The notes beneath the pieces are model-generated. The model did no database searches. It had not been told where the DNA came from and worked only from the letters and a program-made list of their open reading frames with translations. Made by a program: the position numbers and the translations under genes. Shown here in pieces: positions 1 through 8,309 of a stretch of DNA of 33,471 bases. The DNA is from Flavobacteriales bacterium (GTDB taxonomy: Bacteria > Bacteroidota > Bacteroidia > Flavobacteriales_F > PHOS-HE28), in contig JAEUSU010000043.1 in NCBI GenBank assembly GCA_016788635.1, forward strand, positions 1 through 33,471. The letters are read 5' to 3'. Positions within the stretch are counted from its first letter, which is position 1. Every line of letters begins with the position of its first letter.

Positions 1-30
1 GCAGCGGTGCGCGTGATGATCGAACCATGA
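1..30 (+). CDS. 3' end of an upstream copy of the large array protein (L0, partial)
   Basis: The first ten codons read AAVRVMIEP and a TGA stop. These are the same last nine residues as the large protein ending at 2163, and the DNA is identical to the equivalent junction there. This is therefore the tail of another copy of the large T9SS protein, whose body lies upstream of the window. Its stop overlaps the start of the next gene as ATGA (27-30), as at the two other large-to-small junctions. What is seen is the tail and the overlap; that the rest resembles the downstream copies is inference. Confidence 0.85.
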   Translation, partial: AAVRVMIEP

Positions 31-46
31 GAAGATCACTTGCAAT
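1..46 (+). repeat. 46-bp perfect direct repeat, copy 1 (L/S junction)
   Basis: Bases 1-46 are identical to 2134-2179. The block covers the last codons of the large protein, the ATGA overlap and the first codons of the small protein. The distance of 2133 bases gives the period of the tandem array. Confidence 0.9.
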
Positions 47-644
47 ACTTGCGTTCACCACGGCCTGGCAAGTGGCCGCGGACGCCAAGGTGTTGACCGC
101 CGATGGCGTGAAGGCGGCCAATGCGGGGATCGCCACCAGCGAGTTGATCGAGGGGAACGAGAAGGTGGTCAACGATATCTACCTGGCCACGGTAGGCAAG
201 GATGTGGATGAGTTGACCTCAGCACAAACCAGTGCGCTTCTTGACGTCGCCAGCCAATGTCCCATGCTGGGCGGGAACGCGGTCTTCAGGGCACGTTCCC
301 TCTACTCGCTTGTCGACGACACCTACGACTTCGACGACCAGCTGTTGTGTTTGCCGCACGGCATTATCGTAAAGAACCTGACTGATCGTACAGCAAACTC
401 CGTTGTGGTAATTCCCAACCCTGCGGTGGACGAAGCCAGCCTCATCCTTGCACGCACGTTGGATGGTCCAGGCACGTTCATCGTGTATGACGCGTTAGGG
501 ACGGTAGTGATGCGGCAAGCCTTGCCGAACGAGATGCCACGTATGCACTTCAGCACTGCTTCATTGGTGAATGCACATTATCACTACGAGGTACGTGGTC
601 CAACGGGTGTAATAGGTAGCGGAAAACTCGTCATCGTACGCTGA
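27..644 (+). CDS. small T9SS-sorted secreted protein of the array, copy S1
   Basis: A 205-residue protein of unknown function. A hydrophobic signal peptide (about 1-20, ending AADA) is followed by a helical-looking region and a segment with two cysteines, C78 in 'CPMLGGNAV' and C108 in 'LLC', with 'ARSLY' between them. From about residue 125 a C-terminal domain has the marks of T9SS type A sorting: 'IPNPA', 'YDALG' and a final 'GKLVIVR'. It is thus probably secreted through T9SS and attached to the surface or released. The start is fixed by the ATGA overlap with the preceding large gene, which implies translational coupling, and the next large gene starts 7 bases after its stop. It is a close paralogue of 2160-2777; the signal peptides are nearly identical and the C-terminal halves have diverged. 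The two cysteines could form a disulfide. No enzyme motif was recognised. Confidence 0.85.
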   Translation: MRRSLAILAFTTAWQVAADAKVLTADGVKAANAGIATSELIEGNEKVVNDIYLATVGKDVDELTSAQTSALLDVASQCPMLGGNAVFRARSLYSLVDDTYDFDDQLLCLPHGIIVKNLTDRTANSVVVIPNPAVDEASLILARTLDGPGTFIVYDALGTVVMRQALPNEMPRMHFSTASLVNAHYHYEVRGPTGVIGSGKLVIVR

Positions 645-651
645 GCATCCC

Positions 652-2163
652 ATGGCTTCCTTGCGAGATACCGTCCGGTACGGAACCTGTCTGTTGATGC
701 TTGTATGTTCATCATACTTTGAACGGTGCCTCTCGCAAGGATTGAATGACCTCTGGATGGGAGGATATGGTGAACAATGGGGACTGCCTTGGGGCGGAAC
801 AGATCTAAGATTCGTTTCCGGGGGGGTAGTCGTATCTCAAGAGGGTCGGGACATCGATTTCGCCAGGACGAACGCGAATATCACAGACAGTGGGGGCAAC
901 TTGCTTTTCAGCACCAATGGAGCCTACTTGGCGAACGCCACCGGTGACACCCTTCTGAACGGCACCGGGTTGAACCCAAGCACCTATACTTCTCAGTATC
1001 CCGAAGGACTGTACCTCCCTCAAAGCTGCTTGATCCTCCCCAAGCCAGAAACTCCGGGGGTCTACTACTTATTCCATGGCACCTTGGACGATCAAGTTGG
1101 GCAGTTCGCCCAATACCTGTACCTGACCACGATCGACATGAGCCTGGATGGTGGCCTGGGCGCTGTTGTGACCAAGAACCACGTGTTGATCGCGGATACA
1201 TTGAACGTTGGCAAGATCACCGCCGTGCGCCATGCCAACGGGCGGGATTGGTGGGTCTTCTGCCATAAGCAGCCCACGAATGTCTTTTATCGGCTGCTTG
1301 TCACGCCCTTTGGCATATCCGGTCCAGACCAGCAAGCCACAGGCGTAACGCGATATGCTGACCTAGGGCAGGTATGCTTCTCTCCTGACGGCAGCAAGTT
1401 CGCCTATTACTGGGGCGATGGAGAGGATCTCGAGGTCTTCAACTTCGATCGTTGCACAGGGCTGTTCACCAGTCCCGTGCATATCCTGATCGACGACTAC
1501 GATCAGATGGGCGGCGTAGCCTTTTCGCCCAACAGCCGCTACCTGTACGTTTCCTCGGTGCTTGACGTGTACCAGTATGACACGGAAGCCCCGGACATCG
1601 CCGCCTCCATGGTACACATCGCCACCTGGGATGGCTTTTACTCGCCGAGCCCACCCTTTGCCACCTTGTTCGATATCGCGCAGCTCGCGCCCGACGGCAA
1701 GATCTATATAGGTACGGGCAATTCCACGCTCCACTTGCATGTGATCCACGACCCTGATCTGCCGGGAATGGCCTGCAATATGGTGCAGCACGATCTTCCG
1801 TTGCCGACATACTATTCGAACTCCCTGCCCAACCACCCCAACTACCATCTGGGGCCGCTGGCGGGCAGCCCGTGCGATACGCTGGGGCTTTCGGTGGGCG
1901 GCGGCCAGGAAGAGGCCGCGCTGCACGTGCAGGCCTACCCCAACCCGAACAACGGAGCGTTCACCTTGAGCTATCCTGTGCAACCTGAGGCGGGCATATT
2001 GGAGGTGGTGGATGTGCAGGGCCGGGTGGTGTACCAAAGCCGCTTGGCGGCGTGGAGCCAGGTGCATCAGGTGGAGTTACAAGGCGAGGCAGCGGGGATG
2101 TACCAGTGTCGTCTTACTTGGGGCACCCGCAGCGCAGCGGTGCGCGTGATGATCGAACCATGA
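652..2163 (+). CDS. large propeller-like T9SS-sorted protein of the array, copy L1
   Basis: A 503-residue secreted protein. A signal peptide occupies about residues 1-29. The body has blade-like segments typical of beta-propellers, such as 'CFSPDGSKFAYYW', 'GVAFSPNSRYLYVSS' and 'LAPDGKIYIGTG', followed by 'LPNHPNYHLGP'. A T9SS type A sorting domain ends it (about 425-503, with 'YPNPNNGAFTLSY' and 'DVQGRVVYQ'). The family is common among Bacteroidota secreted proteins, but I know no assigned function; binding of protein or glycan is inference from the propeller look. Its stop overlaps the ATG of the next small gene (ATGA, 2160-2163). The paralogue at 2781-4295 is similar over its whole length, most strongly in the body and sorting domain, while the signal peptides differ. 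Confidence 0.88.
   Translation: MASLRDTVRYGTCLLMLVCSSYFERCLSQGLNDLWMGGYGEQWGLPWGGTDLRFVSGGVVVSQEGRDIDFARTNANITDSGGNLLFSTNGAYLANATGDTLLNGTGLNPSTYTSQYPEGLYLPQSCLILPKPETPGVYYLFHGTLDDQVGQFAQYLYLTTIDMSLDGGLGAVVTKNHVLIADTLNVGKITAVRHANGRDWWVFCHKQPTNVFYRLLVTPFGISGPDQQATGVTRYADLGQVCFSPDGSKFAYYWGDGEDLEVFNFDRCTGLFTSPVHILIDDYDQMGGVAFSPNSRYLYVSSVLDVYQYDTEAPDIAASMVHIATWDGFYSPSPPFATLFDIAQLAPDGKIYIGTGNSTLHLHVIHDPDLPGMACNMVQHDLPLPTYYSNSLPNHPNYHLGPLAGSPCDTLGLSVGGGQEEAALHVQAYPNPNNGAFTLSYPVQPEAGILEVVDVQGRVVYQSRLAAWSQVHQVELQGEAAGMYQCRLTWGTRSAAVRVMIEP
2038..2108 (+). repeat. 71-bp perfect repeat within sorting-domain DNA, copy 1
   Basis: Bases 2038-2108 are identical to 4170-4240. They encode the last strands of the T9SS sorting domain of the two large array proteins. 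Identity at synonymous positions exceeds that of the protein bodies, which fits recent exchange between the copies. Confidence 0.9.
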
Positions 2164-2179
2164 GAAGATCACTTGCAAT
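2134..2179 (+). repeat. 46-bp perfect direct repeat, copy 2 (L/S junction)
   Basis: Identical to bases 1-46. It spans the end of L1, the ATGA overlap and the start of S2. Confidence 0.9.
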
Positions 2180-2777
2180 CCTTGCGTTAGCCATGGCCTT
2201 GCAAGTGGCCGCGGACGCCAAGGTGTTGACCGCCGATGGGGTGAAGGCAGCCAACGCAGGGATTGTGACCAGTGAACTGATCGAAGTCAACGAGAAGACC
2301 GTGAACGACATCTACCTCGCGACAGTGGGAAAAGACTTGGACAGCTTCAGCAGCGATCAAACCAGTGTGTTGTTCGCGATCGCGAACCAATGCCCGATGC
2401 TCGGCGGCAACGCGGTCTTCAAGGCCCGATCCCTCTACTGGCTCATCAACGACAGCTACGATTTTGATGATCCACTTCTGTGCCTGTCCTACGGCATCAT
2501 CGTGAAGAGCTTGACGGAACGACAAGCGAATACGATCAGTGTAATACCCAATCCGGCGAGAGACGAGGCCAGCTTGGTAATGCCTCAGGAGTTGAAGGTT
2601 CCCGGGACGCTGATCATGTACGATGCGCTCGGAGCCGAAGTGTTGCGAAGCAGCATACCTGCGAGCACGATGCGCTTTGCCTTCAGCATAGCGGCACTCT
2701 CCCCTGCGCTGTATCACTACAAGGTGCTGACAGTTGAGGGCGTGATCGGCGATGGGAAGTTGACCATCATTCGCTGA
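2160..2777 (+). CDS. small T9SS-sorted secreted protein of the array, copy S2
   Basis: A 205-residue paralogue of the protein at 27-644. The same signal peptide ends in AADA, and the same two-cysteine core is present ('CPMLGGNAVFKARSLY' and 'LLC'). The C-terminal T9SS sorting domain has 'IPNPARDEASL', 'YDALG' and a final 'GKLTIIR'. The open frame extends upstream to 2052, but the real start is the ATG at 2160, because it lies in the ATGA overlap with L1, matches the start of S1 and begins the signal peptide. L2 follows after 3 bases, so the genes are probably one transcript. The function is unknown; conserved pairing with the large protein suggests that the two products are made in a fixed ratio and may act together. 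Confidence 0.87.
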   Translation: MRRSLAILALAMALQVAADAKVLTADGVKAANAGIVTSELIEVNEKTVNDIYLATVGKDLDSFSSDQTSVLFAIANQCPMLGGNAVFKARSLYWLINDSYDFDDPLLCLSYGIIVKSLTERQANTISVIPNPARDEASLVMPQELKVPGTLIMYDALGAEVLRSSIPASTMRFAFSIAALSPALYHYKVLTVEGVIGDGKLTIIR

Positions 2778-2780
2778 TCC

Positions 2781-4295
2781 ATGCGGATCGCCAGAGCAAT
2801 CAATTCAATACGTTCAGCGTGGCTGTGCGTGCTGTATGTCTTCATCCAGCATGCTTGCGCGCAACAAGGTTTGAGCAATTTGTGGCTGGGTGGATTCGAC
2901 AGCGACGGCCCACCACCATTTGGTGGCGTGGATCTGGATTTCCAAAGCGGAAACATGGTCACTTCGACCATGTCGCGTGCCATTGGCTACCGCAGGACCT
3001 CGGCGAATATCACTGATGCCAGCGGCGACCTATTGTTCAGCACCAACGGTTGCTTTATTGCCAATGCTACTGGCGATACACTATTGAACGGCACCGGGCT
3101 CAATCCGAGCAGCTACACGACCATGTTCCCAGAGGGTTTATACCTCTCGCAGGCCTGCCTGATCCTGCATAAGCCGGAGGCGTCGGATATCTATTTTCTC
3201 TTCCATGGTACCCTTGACAACATACCTGGACCGAATGCGCTCTATCTCTATCTGACCACCATCGATATGAGCCTGGACGGTGGCTTGGGAGGGGTCGCGA
3301 TCAAGAACCAGGTATTGGTCTCCGATGCGCTGAACACCGGAAGGATCACGGCCGTTCGTCATGCCAATGGGCGTGATTGGTGGGTGTTCTGCCATAAAGT
3401 GAACACGAACAACTTCTACAGGTTGCTGGTCACGCCGTACGGCGTGGTGGTTGATGGTACACAGTCGATCGGTATAGTTCGGCCACCAGACAATGGCCAG
3501 GCTTGTTTCTCCCCGGATGGCAGCAAGTTCGCCTACTATTGGGGCCAGTTCAATCAAGATCTGGAGATCTTTGATTTCGATCGCTGCACCGGGCTGTTCG
3601 CAAACCCGGTGCATATCCTGATCAGCGATGCCAATACCATGGGCGGTGTTGCATTCTCGCCCAACAGCCGTTACCTCTATGTTCCATCCGTGGAGGACGT
3701 GTATCAGTACGATACCGAGGCGACGGACATCGGGGCTAGCATGGTTCACATCGCCCATTGGGATAGCACCTACTCGCCGTTTCCGCCGTTCGCGACGCTG
3801 TTCGACATCGCCCAACTGGCGCCAAACGGTAAGATCTACATCGGCACGGGCAATAGCACGGATAAACTGCACGTGATCCACTCACCCGATTCGGCTGGGC
3901 TGGCATGTAACATCGAGCAGCATGGGATCGCGTTGCCGAGGTACTTCAGCAACTCATTGCCCAATCACCCCAACTACCACCTGGGCCCGGTGGATGGCAG
4001 CGTCTGCGATAGTTTAGGCATAAACGCGGGGGTGCCCGATGCGCTGGTGGAGGCGAGCATCAAGGTGTATCCGAACCCGAACACCGGAGCGTTCACCTTA
4101 AGCTATCCTGTGCAACCTGAGGCGGGCATGTTGGAGGTACTGGATGTGCAGGGCCGTATAGCTTACCACAGCCGCTTGGCGGCGTGGAGCCAGGTGCATC
4201 AGGTGGAGTTACAAGGCGAGGCAGCGGGGATGTACCAGTGCCGGTTAACTTGGGGCAGCAGGTCCACCAGCGTACGCGTCATCCTTCAACCATGA
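2781..4295 (+). CDS. large propeller-like T9SS-sorted protein of the array, copy L2
   Basis: A 504-residue paralogue of L1. It has a signal peptide (about 1-28, ending ACAQ) and propeller-like segments with 'CFSPDGSKFAYYWG', 'GVAFSPNSRYLYVPS' and 'LAPNGKIYIGTGNST'. 'SLPNHPNYHLGP' follows, and then a T9SS type A sorting domain with 'YPNPNTGAFTLSY' and 'LDVQGRIAYH'. The start-to-start distance from L1 is 2129 bases. Its stop overlaps the next gene as ATGA (4292-4295), although that gene is not an S paralogue. The signal peptide and some surface segments differ from L1 while the sorting domain is almost unchanged in DNA, which suggests diversification of the exposed part. The ligand or substrate is unknown. 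Confidence 0.88.
   Translation: MRIARAINSIRSAWLCVLYVFIQHACAQQGLSNLWLGGFDSDGPPPFGGVDLDFQSGNMVTSTMSRAIGYRRTSANITDASGDLLFSTNGCFIANATGDTLLNGTGLNPSSYTTMFPEGLYLSQACLILHKPEASDIYFLFHGTLDNIPGPNALYLYLTTIDMSLDGGLGGVAIKNQVLVSDALNTGRITAVRHANGRDWWVFCHKVNTNNFYRLLVTPYGVVVDGTQSIGIVRPPDNGQACFSPDGSKFAYYWGQFNQDLEIFDFDRCTGLFANPVHILISDANTMGGVAFSPNSRYLYVPSVEDVYQYDTEATDIGASMVHIAHWDSTYSPFPPFATLFDIAQLAPNGKIYIGTGNSTDKLHVIHSPDSAGLACNIEQHGIALPRYFSNSLPNHPNYHLGPVDGSVCDSLGINAGVPDALVEASIKVYPNPNTGAFTLSYPVQPEAGMLEVLDVQGRIAYHSRLAAWSQVHQVELQGEAAGMYQCRLTWGSRSTSVRVILQP
4170..4240 (+). repeat. 71-bp perfect repeat within sorting-domain DNA, copy 2
   Basis: Identical to 2038-2108 (see there). It lies at the same place in the L2 coding sequence. 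Confidence 0.9.
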
Positions 4296-4570
4296 GCAAG
4301 CACCTTCTATTCCTTCTATTGCTCGCCTTGCCTTGGGTTTCGCAGGCGCAATCATCGGCACCGTTGCCGAACACCGCGCCCTTCAACGCGCCAACGCTGG
4401 AGGTGCTGATGGCCAACCGGCCGTCGCACATCGAGCAAGCGAAGTGGCTGGAAATGATGGAGCAGCCGGTGAACCGCTCGGGGTATCCACTGCGCATCAC
4501 GCAAGCCATGCTCGATTCATTGGATGGGCGGCTACTGGATAGGAGGTTCCAGTACGTATTGGTGAGGTGA
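4292..4570 (+). CDS. small secreted protein of unknown function at the end of the array
   Basis: A 92-residue protein. A clear signal peptide (about 1-19, ending 'VSQAQ') is followed by a short proline-rich stretch and a hydrophilic helical domain. It starts inside the ATGA overlap with L2, so it is translated as the S genes are. It shares no recognisable sequence with them, lacks the 'CPMLGG' core and has no T9SS sorting domain. It may be a different partner for L2, or a gene that became attached when the array's last S copy was lost. The open frame continues upstream to 4184, but that part is L2 in another frame. The function is unknown. The 72 bases after it, up to the convergent protease gene, hold nothing recognisable. 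Confidence 0.7.
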   Translation: MSKHLLFLLLLALPWVSQAQSSAPLPNTAPFNAPTLEVLMANRPSHIEQAKWLEMMEQPVNRSGYPLRITQAMLDSLDGRLLDRRFQYVLVR

Positions 4571-4642
4571 TCATGCGCAGGAAAGACGAAATAGTGGTGA
4601 TGTGGGCTGTCTCTACCATGTCGTAGTGGAGTTGACGACCTC

Positions 4643-7600
4643 TCACGGCAACTGCTCCAACCGCGTGTTCGTCGGCACTGAACCTCCGATGTTCACCAGG
4701 ATGGGGTCGCGGTCGTTGGCGGAGCCGGAATAGCGCACGGTGCCATCCAGGTTCACATCACCCACGGAATACACGCTCGGCACCGTGTTCGTGGGTACGC
4801 TGCCACCAATGGTGATGAGGATCGGGTCGCGGTCGTTGTCGAAGCCGGAGTACTTCAGCGCGTTGTCGCGCACCACGTTGCCGGCCCACAGCATCATGCG
4901 GCCGTTCACCAGCTTGCGGGCGTCGGTGCCATAGGTCGTGGTGCCTGCGAGCGTGAGGTCCACCGTGAGGGGAGTGCCGGTAAGCGCCAACGGGCTCGCG
5001 GTCATGCACCCAAGGTGGTTGCGGTGCCGCACCGCTACATGGTAGCTGCCCGCCGCAGCCAGCAGGGTGATGGGGGAGACACCGTCGCTGGCCACCACAT
5101 CCCCATCCCGCTGCACCAAGGCGCTGCGGGTGTCCACGATGGTGGAAGGTGAGCTGGTTGAGCGCAATTCCACCAGCACCCAATCCACGATGGCATTGTC
5201 GCCGGTGGTGGCCGTTGCACCCGGCACGATGGTTTCCCCACCGCCGCCCACCTGTGTGAAGCCGAGGCTGGTGTAGGGTTCTTGTGTGGGAAGCAGACCA
5301 CCGGAACGGAGATCATCACGCATGCGGTCGAGCAACGGATCATACGGGCCTTCGAGCATGAGCTTCACGGCCAGCCGCACGCCATTGTTCTCCACCTGCA
5401 CATTGTCCAGGTAGAACCAATTGCCATAGCCGTTGATGGCCACGAAACGGAATTGCACCAGCTGGCCGTCGTAGGCGCTGATGTCGATGTCGTTCAACTG
5501 CCATTGCGAGCAGTTCGTGGGGGTCCAGTTGCTGGTGCTGTATGCCGTGGTCTGCAGCGCCGCACCGGTGGCCTGGTACAAGGTGGTCCATGTGGTGCCG
5601 CAGTTGTTGCTCACTTCCACGCGGAAGCCGTCCGGATAGCTCGCCGAGTAACCGGCATAGGCCCGGTGGAATTTCAACCGACCGCCGGCCACACCTGCCA
5701 GGTTCACGAGCGGGGAAACGAGCCGGTCCTCCTGCCCCGGAGCATTGTAGCTGTAATGGTTGATGGACCAGGCCGTGGAGGCTGCACAAAGCGGTCCGTT
5801 GGTGAGCACGGTGGTGCCCCAGGTGGTGGCCGCATCAGGGTTCTGGATGGTCCAGCCCGGTGGAGTGGCGCTGCCGCCCTGCACATCCTCCAGGAAGGGT
5901 GCGTTGAGGGTGGTGGCCGTGACGAGCTCCAGCCCTGCGGTGATGGCATCGTTGCCCGGGTATTGGTCGCCGGTGAGAAGGGTGCCCACCGTAAGGGTGT
6001 GTGCACCCAGCCCGGTGAGGGTGAGTGTTTGTGCGAACGCGAAAACGGCGGATGCACCGGGCGCCAGTGTGCCGGTGAAGGTCTCGGTGACCCAGGCCCC
6101 GGCATCCAGCCGATAGCGCAACGGGAAGTTGGATTGTGCGGACTGGCCGAAGTTGCGCACCGTGGCGGAGACCGTGCGCGGTGTGCCGGGACAGTCCAGC
6201 AATGTACCGATGGGGCCCACCACATTGAAGATGCCCACGTTGTTCGCCAGCGGGGTGTCGAAGGCCTCCACCTGGTCTGTGCGGCTGGCACTGCTGCCCT
6301 GGCTGGCGCTGAAGCCCAGGCCGCGACGCGCGAAGGCCGCCCAGATGGCCCCCTGGTTCGCGCCACCAAAGGTGTTCAAGTCGGCCTGCAGGATGGCATC
6401 GCGCGCATCCACGAAACCCGGGTTGCAGGGTGTGAGCTTCAATCCTTCGATCACCAGGCGCATGGCGATGTTGTTGCCGCCCGTGCCGGAATAGATGTCG
6501 GTGTTCAGTCCGTGCACGCCGATCAGTTCCCAGGTCATCTCCCACAGCATGGTGCACCACACGAAGCCGATGCCGTGCGGCTGGCTTACCCCGCTGTTCG
6601 TGTTCGCGTAGGTGTAGCCGTTCACCGAAAAACTGGTGCTGTACGGTGCGGGCCTGATGCCACCGCCCGTGGTGGGCTGCCCCAGCACATAGGTGCCCAC
6701 GCCGCGCGGCATGGCGCCCGTGTCACCGGACTTGATGGTCATCACCAATCCGAAGAAATCGCTCCAGCCTTCGCCCATCTGTTCGGCGTTGGAAAGACAG
6801 CTGGTGTTGGAGGGGCCGCCGACCAACCGGTTGCTGATGCCGTGGCCATACTCGTGCGCGATGATGCCGTTGTCCAGATCGCTGTCGCGCTCCGGCGTGG
6901 TGTAGGTCCACCGGAACATCTGCATGCGCGGGTTGGAACCGTCCGGCGGGGTGCCGAAGTTGGCGTTGTTGGTGCCGCTGCCATCCTGGGCATCGGCGTT
7001 CACCCAGTCGTTGCCGGTGCCGCCGCGCCCGTAGTTGTTCTGTTGGAAGTTGCCGGCCACCTCGTTGAAGCCGTAGCCATACCACACATCGTGCATCAGG
7101 TTGTTCCAGTAGAACAGGTTGGTGATGGCGGCGGATTGGTAGGTGCTTGGTGCCTGGGTGAGGTCCATCGGAAAGTCGAAATCCAGGGTGGCCCCGCCGC
7201 TGGGGCGGAAGCCGCCCGTGTTGTTGGCATCGGTGTCCTCCTGTGCCCGGCAATTGTTGCCGCGGGTATCGGTGTACTCCGCGCCGGCCGCGCCGTTGTT
7301 GTCATGCCAGCCGTAGGGTGAAGCGATGCCGCCATCCAGCCAGGGTGCGTTGCGCAGGGTGCGGGTACCGTGCGAGGGGCTTTCCACAGGCCAGCCCAAC
7401 ACGCGGTAGTCGTTGGGCGCGGCAGGGGCTTCCAAAGCCTCGGCATGCGCGGCGCAGCTGCGGTGGGCGTGGTCATGATCGAAGGCGCAATTCGCCACCC
7501 AGTCGTTGCGGTCCAACTCTTCGCCGGTGAGCGCATCGATGCGCACGTTCCACCAATGCGAGCCGTCGGGCGTGTAATGGTTCACGTTCCAGGCCAGGTG

Positions 7601-8107
7601 CAGGCGTTCGCCCACGGGCTGGTAGACGAGTTGCACGCGCACAGGCTCATTGCCCAGCAGGGTGCCGTCGTAGGTCAGGCGGCGGCCGGCATCTTCGCTG
7701 AGCAGCAGCGTAGGAACAGATGCTCCAGGAAGGGTCCGCGATAGCACGCTCCGCAGGGCTTGTTCCCCGCCGATCGCTGGCGTGCTGGTATTCACTCGCT
7801 TCGCCATGTGGGAGAAGGCAGCTACGTTAAGGGCCACCAGGCTGCCATTGGCCCCGCGGTGCAGGCCGATGTCCCCGTTCCACACTTCAATGCCCTGCCA
7901 GCGCTGGCGCAGGAAGGTGTGCTGCACGCCGTTGTCGCTGCGGTAGTCGTCCTTCACCACCAGGTCCTGCAGGTCCTCAGTTTTGAAGCCTTGCTGCTGC
8001 AGGCGCTCCCAGGCATCCTGGGGCAGCAGGGTGGGGCGGTCCTGTGCGAAGCCTAACGCACAGAGGATGAACAGGAAAAGGAGGAAGGTGGAGCGAAGGA
8101 GCAACAT
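4643..8107 (-). CDS. secreted M36-family (fungalysin) zinc metalloprotease with C-terminal modules
   Basis: A 1154-residue exported protease. A signal peptide (about 1-21) is followed by a thermolysin/fungalysin-type propeptide (to about 200). The M36 catalytic domain carries HEYGH at 418-422 (zinc-binding His residues and catalytic Glu) and the third ligand in 'GEGWSDFFG' (E446). After the catalytic domain come a CARDB-like beta domain, a jelly-roll-like domain ending 'GNWFYLDNVQVEN', and a C-terminal region with 'WVLVELR', 'AVRHRNHLG' and two dockerin-like acidic loops ('DNDRDPIL' and 'DVNLDG'). The ATG at 8107 was chosen because it begins the signal peptide and has a TACTTTCG promoter box 19 bases upstream; the open frame reaches 8287 but that stretch is unlike a protein. 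It likely degrades extracellular protein. No classical T9SS type A ending is visible, although the C-terminal region is of a kind seen in Bacteroidota secreted proteins. Confidence 0.9.
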   Translation of the reverse strand: MLLLRSTFLLFLFILCALGFAQDRPTLLPQDAWERLQQQGFKTEDLQDLVVKDDYRSDNGVQHTFLRQRWQGIEVWNGDIGLHRGANGSLVALNVAAFSHMAKRVNTSTPAIGGEQALRSVLSRTLPGASVPTLLLSEDAGRRLTYDGTLLGNEPVRVQLVYQPVGERLHLAWNVNHYTPDGSHWWNVRIDALTGEELDRNDWVANCAFDHDHAHRSCAAHAEALEAPAAPNDYRVLGWPVESPSHGTRTLRNAPWLDGGIASPYGWHDNNGAAGAEYTDTRGNNCRAQEDTDANNTGGFRPSGGATLDFDFPMDLTQAPSTYQSAAITNLFYWNNLMHDVWYGYGFNEVAGNFQQNNYGRGGTGNDWVNADAQDGSGTNNANFGTPPDGSNPRMQMFRWTYTTPERDSDLDNGIIAHEYGHGISNRLVGGPSNTSCLSNAEQMGEGWSDFFGLVMTIKSGDTGAMPRGVGTYVLGQPTTGGGIRPAPYSTSFSVNGYTYANTNSGVSQPHGIGFVWCTMLWEMTWELIGVHGLNTDIYSGTGGNNIAMRLVIEGLKLTPCNPGFVDARDAILQADLNTFGGANQGAIWAAFARRGLGFSASQGSSASRTDQVEAFDTPLANNVGIFNVVGPIGTLLDCPGTPRTVSATVRNFGQSAQSNFPLRYRLDAGAWVTETFTGTLAPGASAVFAFAQTLTLTGLGAHTLTVGTLLTGDQYPGNDAITAGLELVTATTLNAPFLEDVQGGSATPPGWTIQNPDAATTWGTTVLTNGPLCAASTAWSINHYSYNAPGQEDRLVSPLVNLAGVAGGRLKFHRAYAGYSASYPDGFRVEVSNNCGTTWTTLYQATGAALQTTAYSTSNWTPTNCSQWQLNDIDISAYDGQLVQFRFVAINGYGNWFYLDNVQVENNGVRLAVKLMLEGPYDPLLDRMRDDLRSGGLLPTQEPYTSLGFTQVGGGGETIVPGATATTGDNAIVDWVLVELRSTSSPSTIVDTRSALVQRDGDVVASDGVSPITLLAAAGSYHVAVRHRNHLGCMTASPLALTGTPLTVDLTLAGTTTYGTDARKLVNGRMMLWAGNVVRDNALKYSGFDNDRDPILITIGGSVPTNTVPSVYSVGDVNLDGTVRYSGSANDRDPILVNIGGSVPTNTRLEQLP

Positions 8108-8126
8108 GCCTGGGGGAACGGGACAT

Positions 8127-8134
8127 CGAAAGTA
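8127..8134 (-). promoter_or_regulatory. -7 promoter box (TACTTTCG) for the M36 protease
   Basis: On the minus strand the bases read TACTTTCG, close to the Bacteroidota -7 consensus TAnnTTTG, 19 bases before the chosen ATG. The same octamer occurs before metH at 29469. No clear -33 TTG was found. Confidence 0.45.
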
Positions 8135-8218
8135 CGGCTTTGGCCTGCGGGCTTCAATGGCGCCGGGCGCGCATGCTGGGGATCCAAACCCGATCTGCAG
8201 CTTGGTTTCCATGGCAAG

Positions 8219-8226
8219 TATCTTTG
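8219..8226 (+). promoter_or_regulatory. -7 promoter box (TATCTTTG) for the bacilliredoxin gene
   Basis: TATCTTTG is a full match to TAnnTTTG. It would give a leader of roughly 80 bases that carries CAACCTTCAAC-type repeats before the ATG at 8310. Confidence 0.5.
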
Positions 8227-8250
8227 CACCGCGTTGATGACCCGGGCCAA

Positions 8251-8306
8251 CCCCCAACATCTTCAACGTCCGGGTTTTCTGTTTCAACCTTCAACTTTCA
8301 ACTAGC
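8251..8306 (+). repeat. degenerate CAACYTTCAAC heptad repeats in a leader
   Basis: Short units of the form CAACCTTCAAC and CTTTCAAC recur in this untranslated stretch. They are the reverse complement of the GTTGAAG/GGTTGAGG units found at 10930-10990 and 29347-29458, so one degenerate heptad family occupies three intergenic sites here. Confidence 0.5.
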
Positions 8307-8309
8307 AAA

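Noticed and set aside
5282..7321. A 679-residue plus-strand open frame opposite the M36 protease
   Set aside because: It is the antisense shadow of a clearly real protease with all catalytic motifs. Its residue make-up (Gly, Ala, Val, His, Arg) is typical of high-GC shadows.
8108..8287. 60-residue extension of the M36 protease frame
   Set aside because: It precedes the signal peptide and contains the promoter box.
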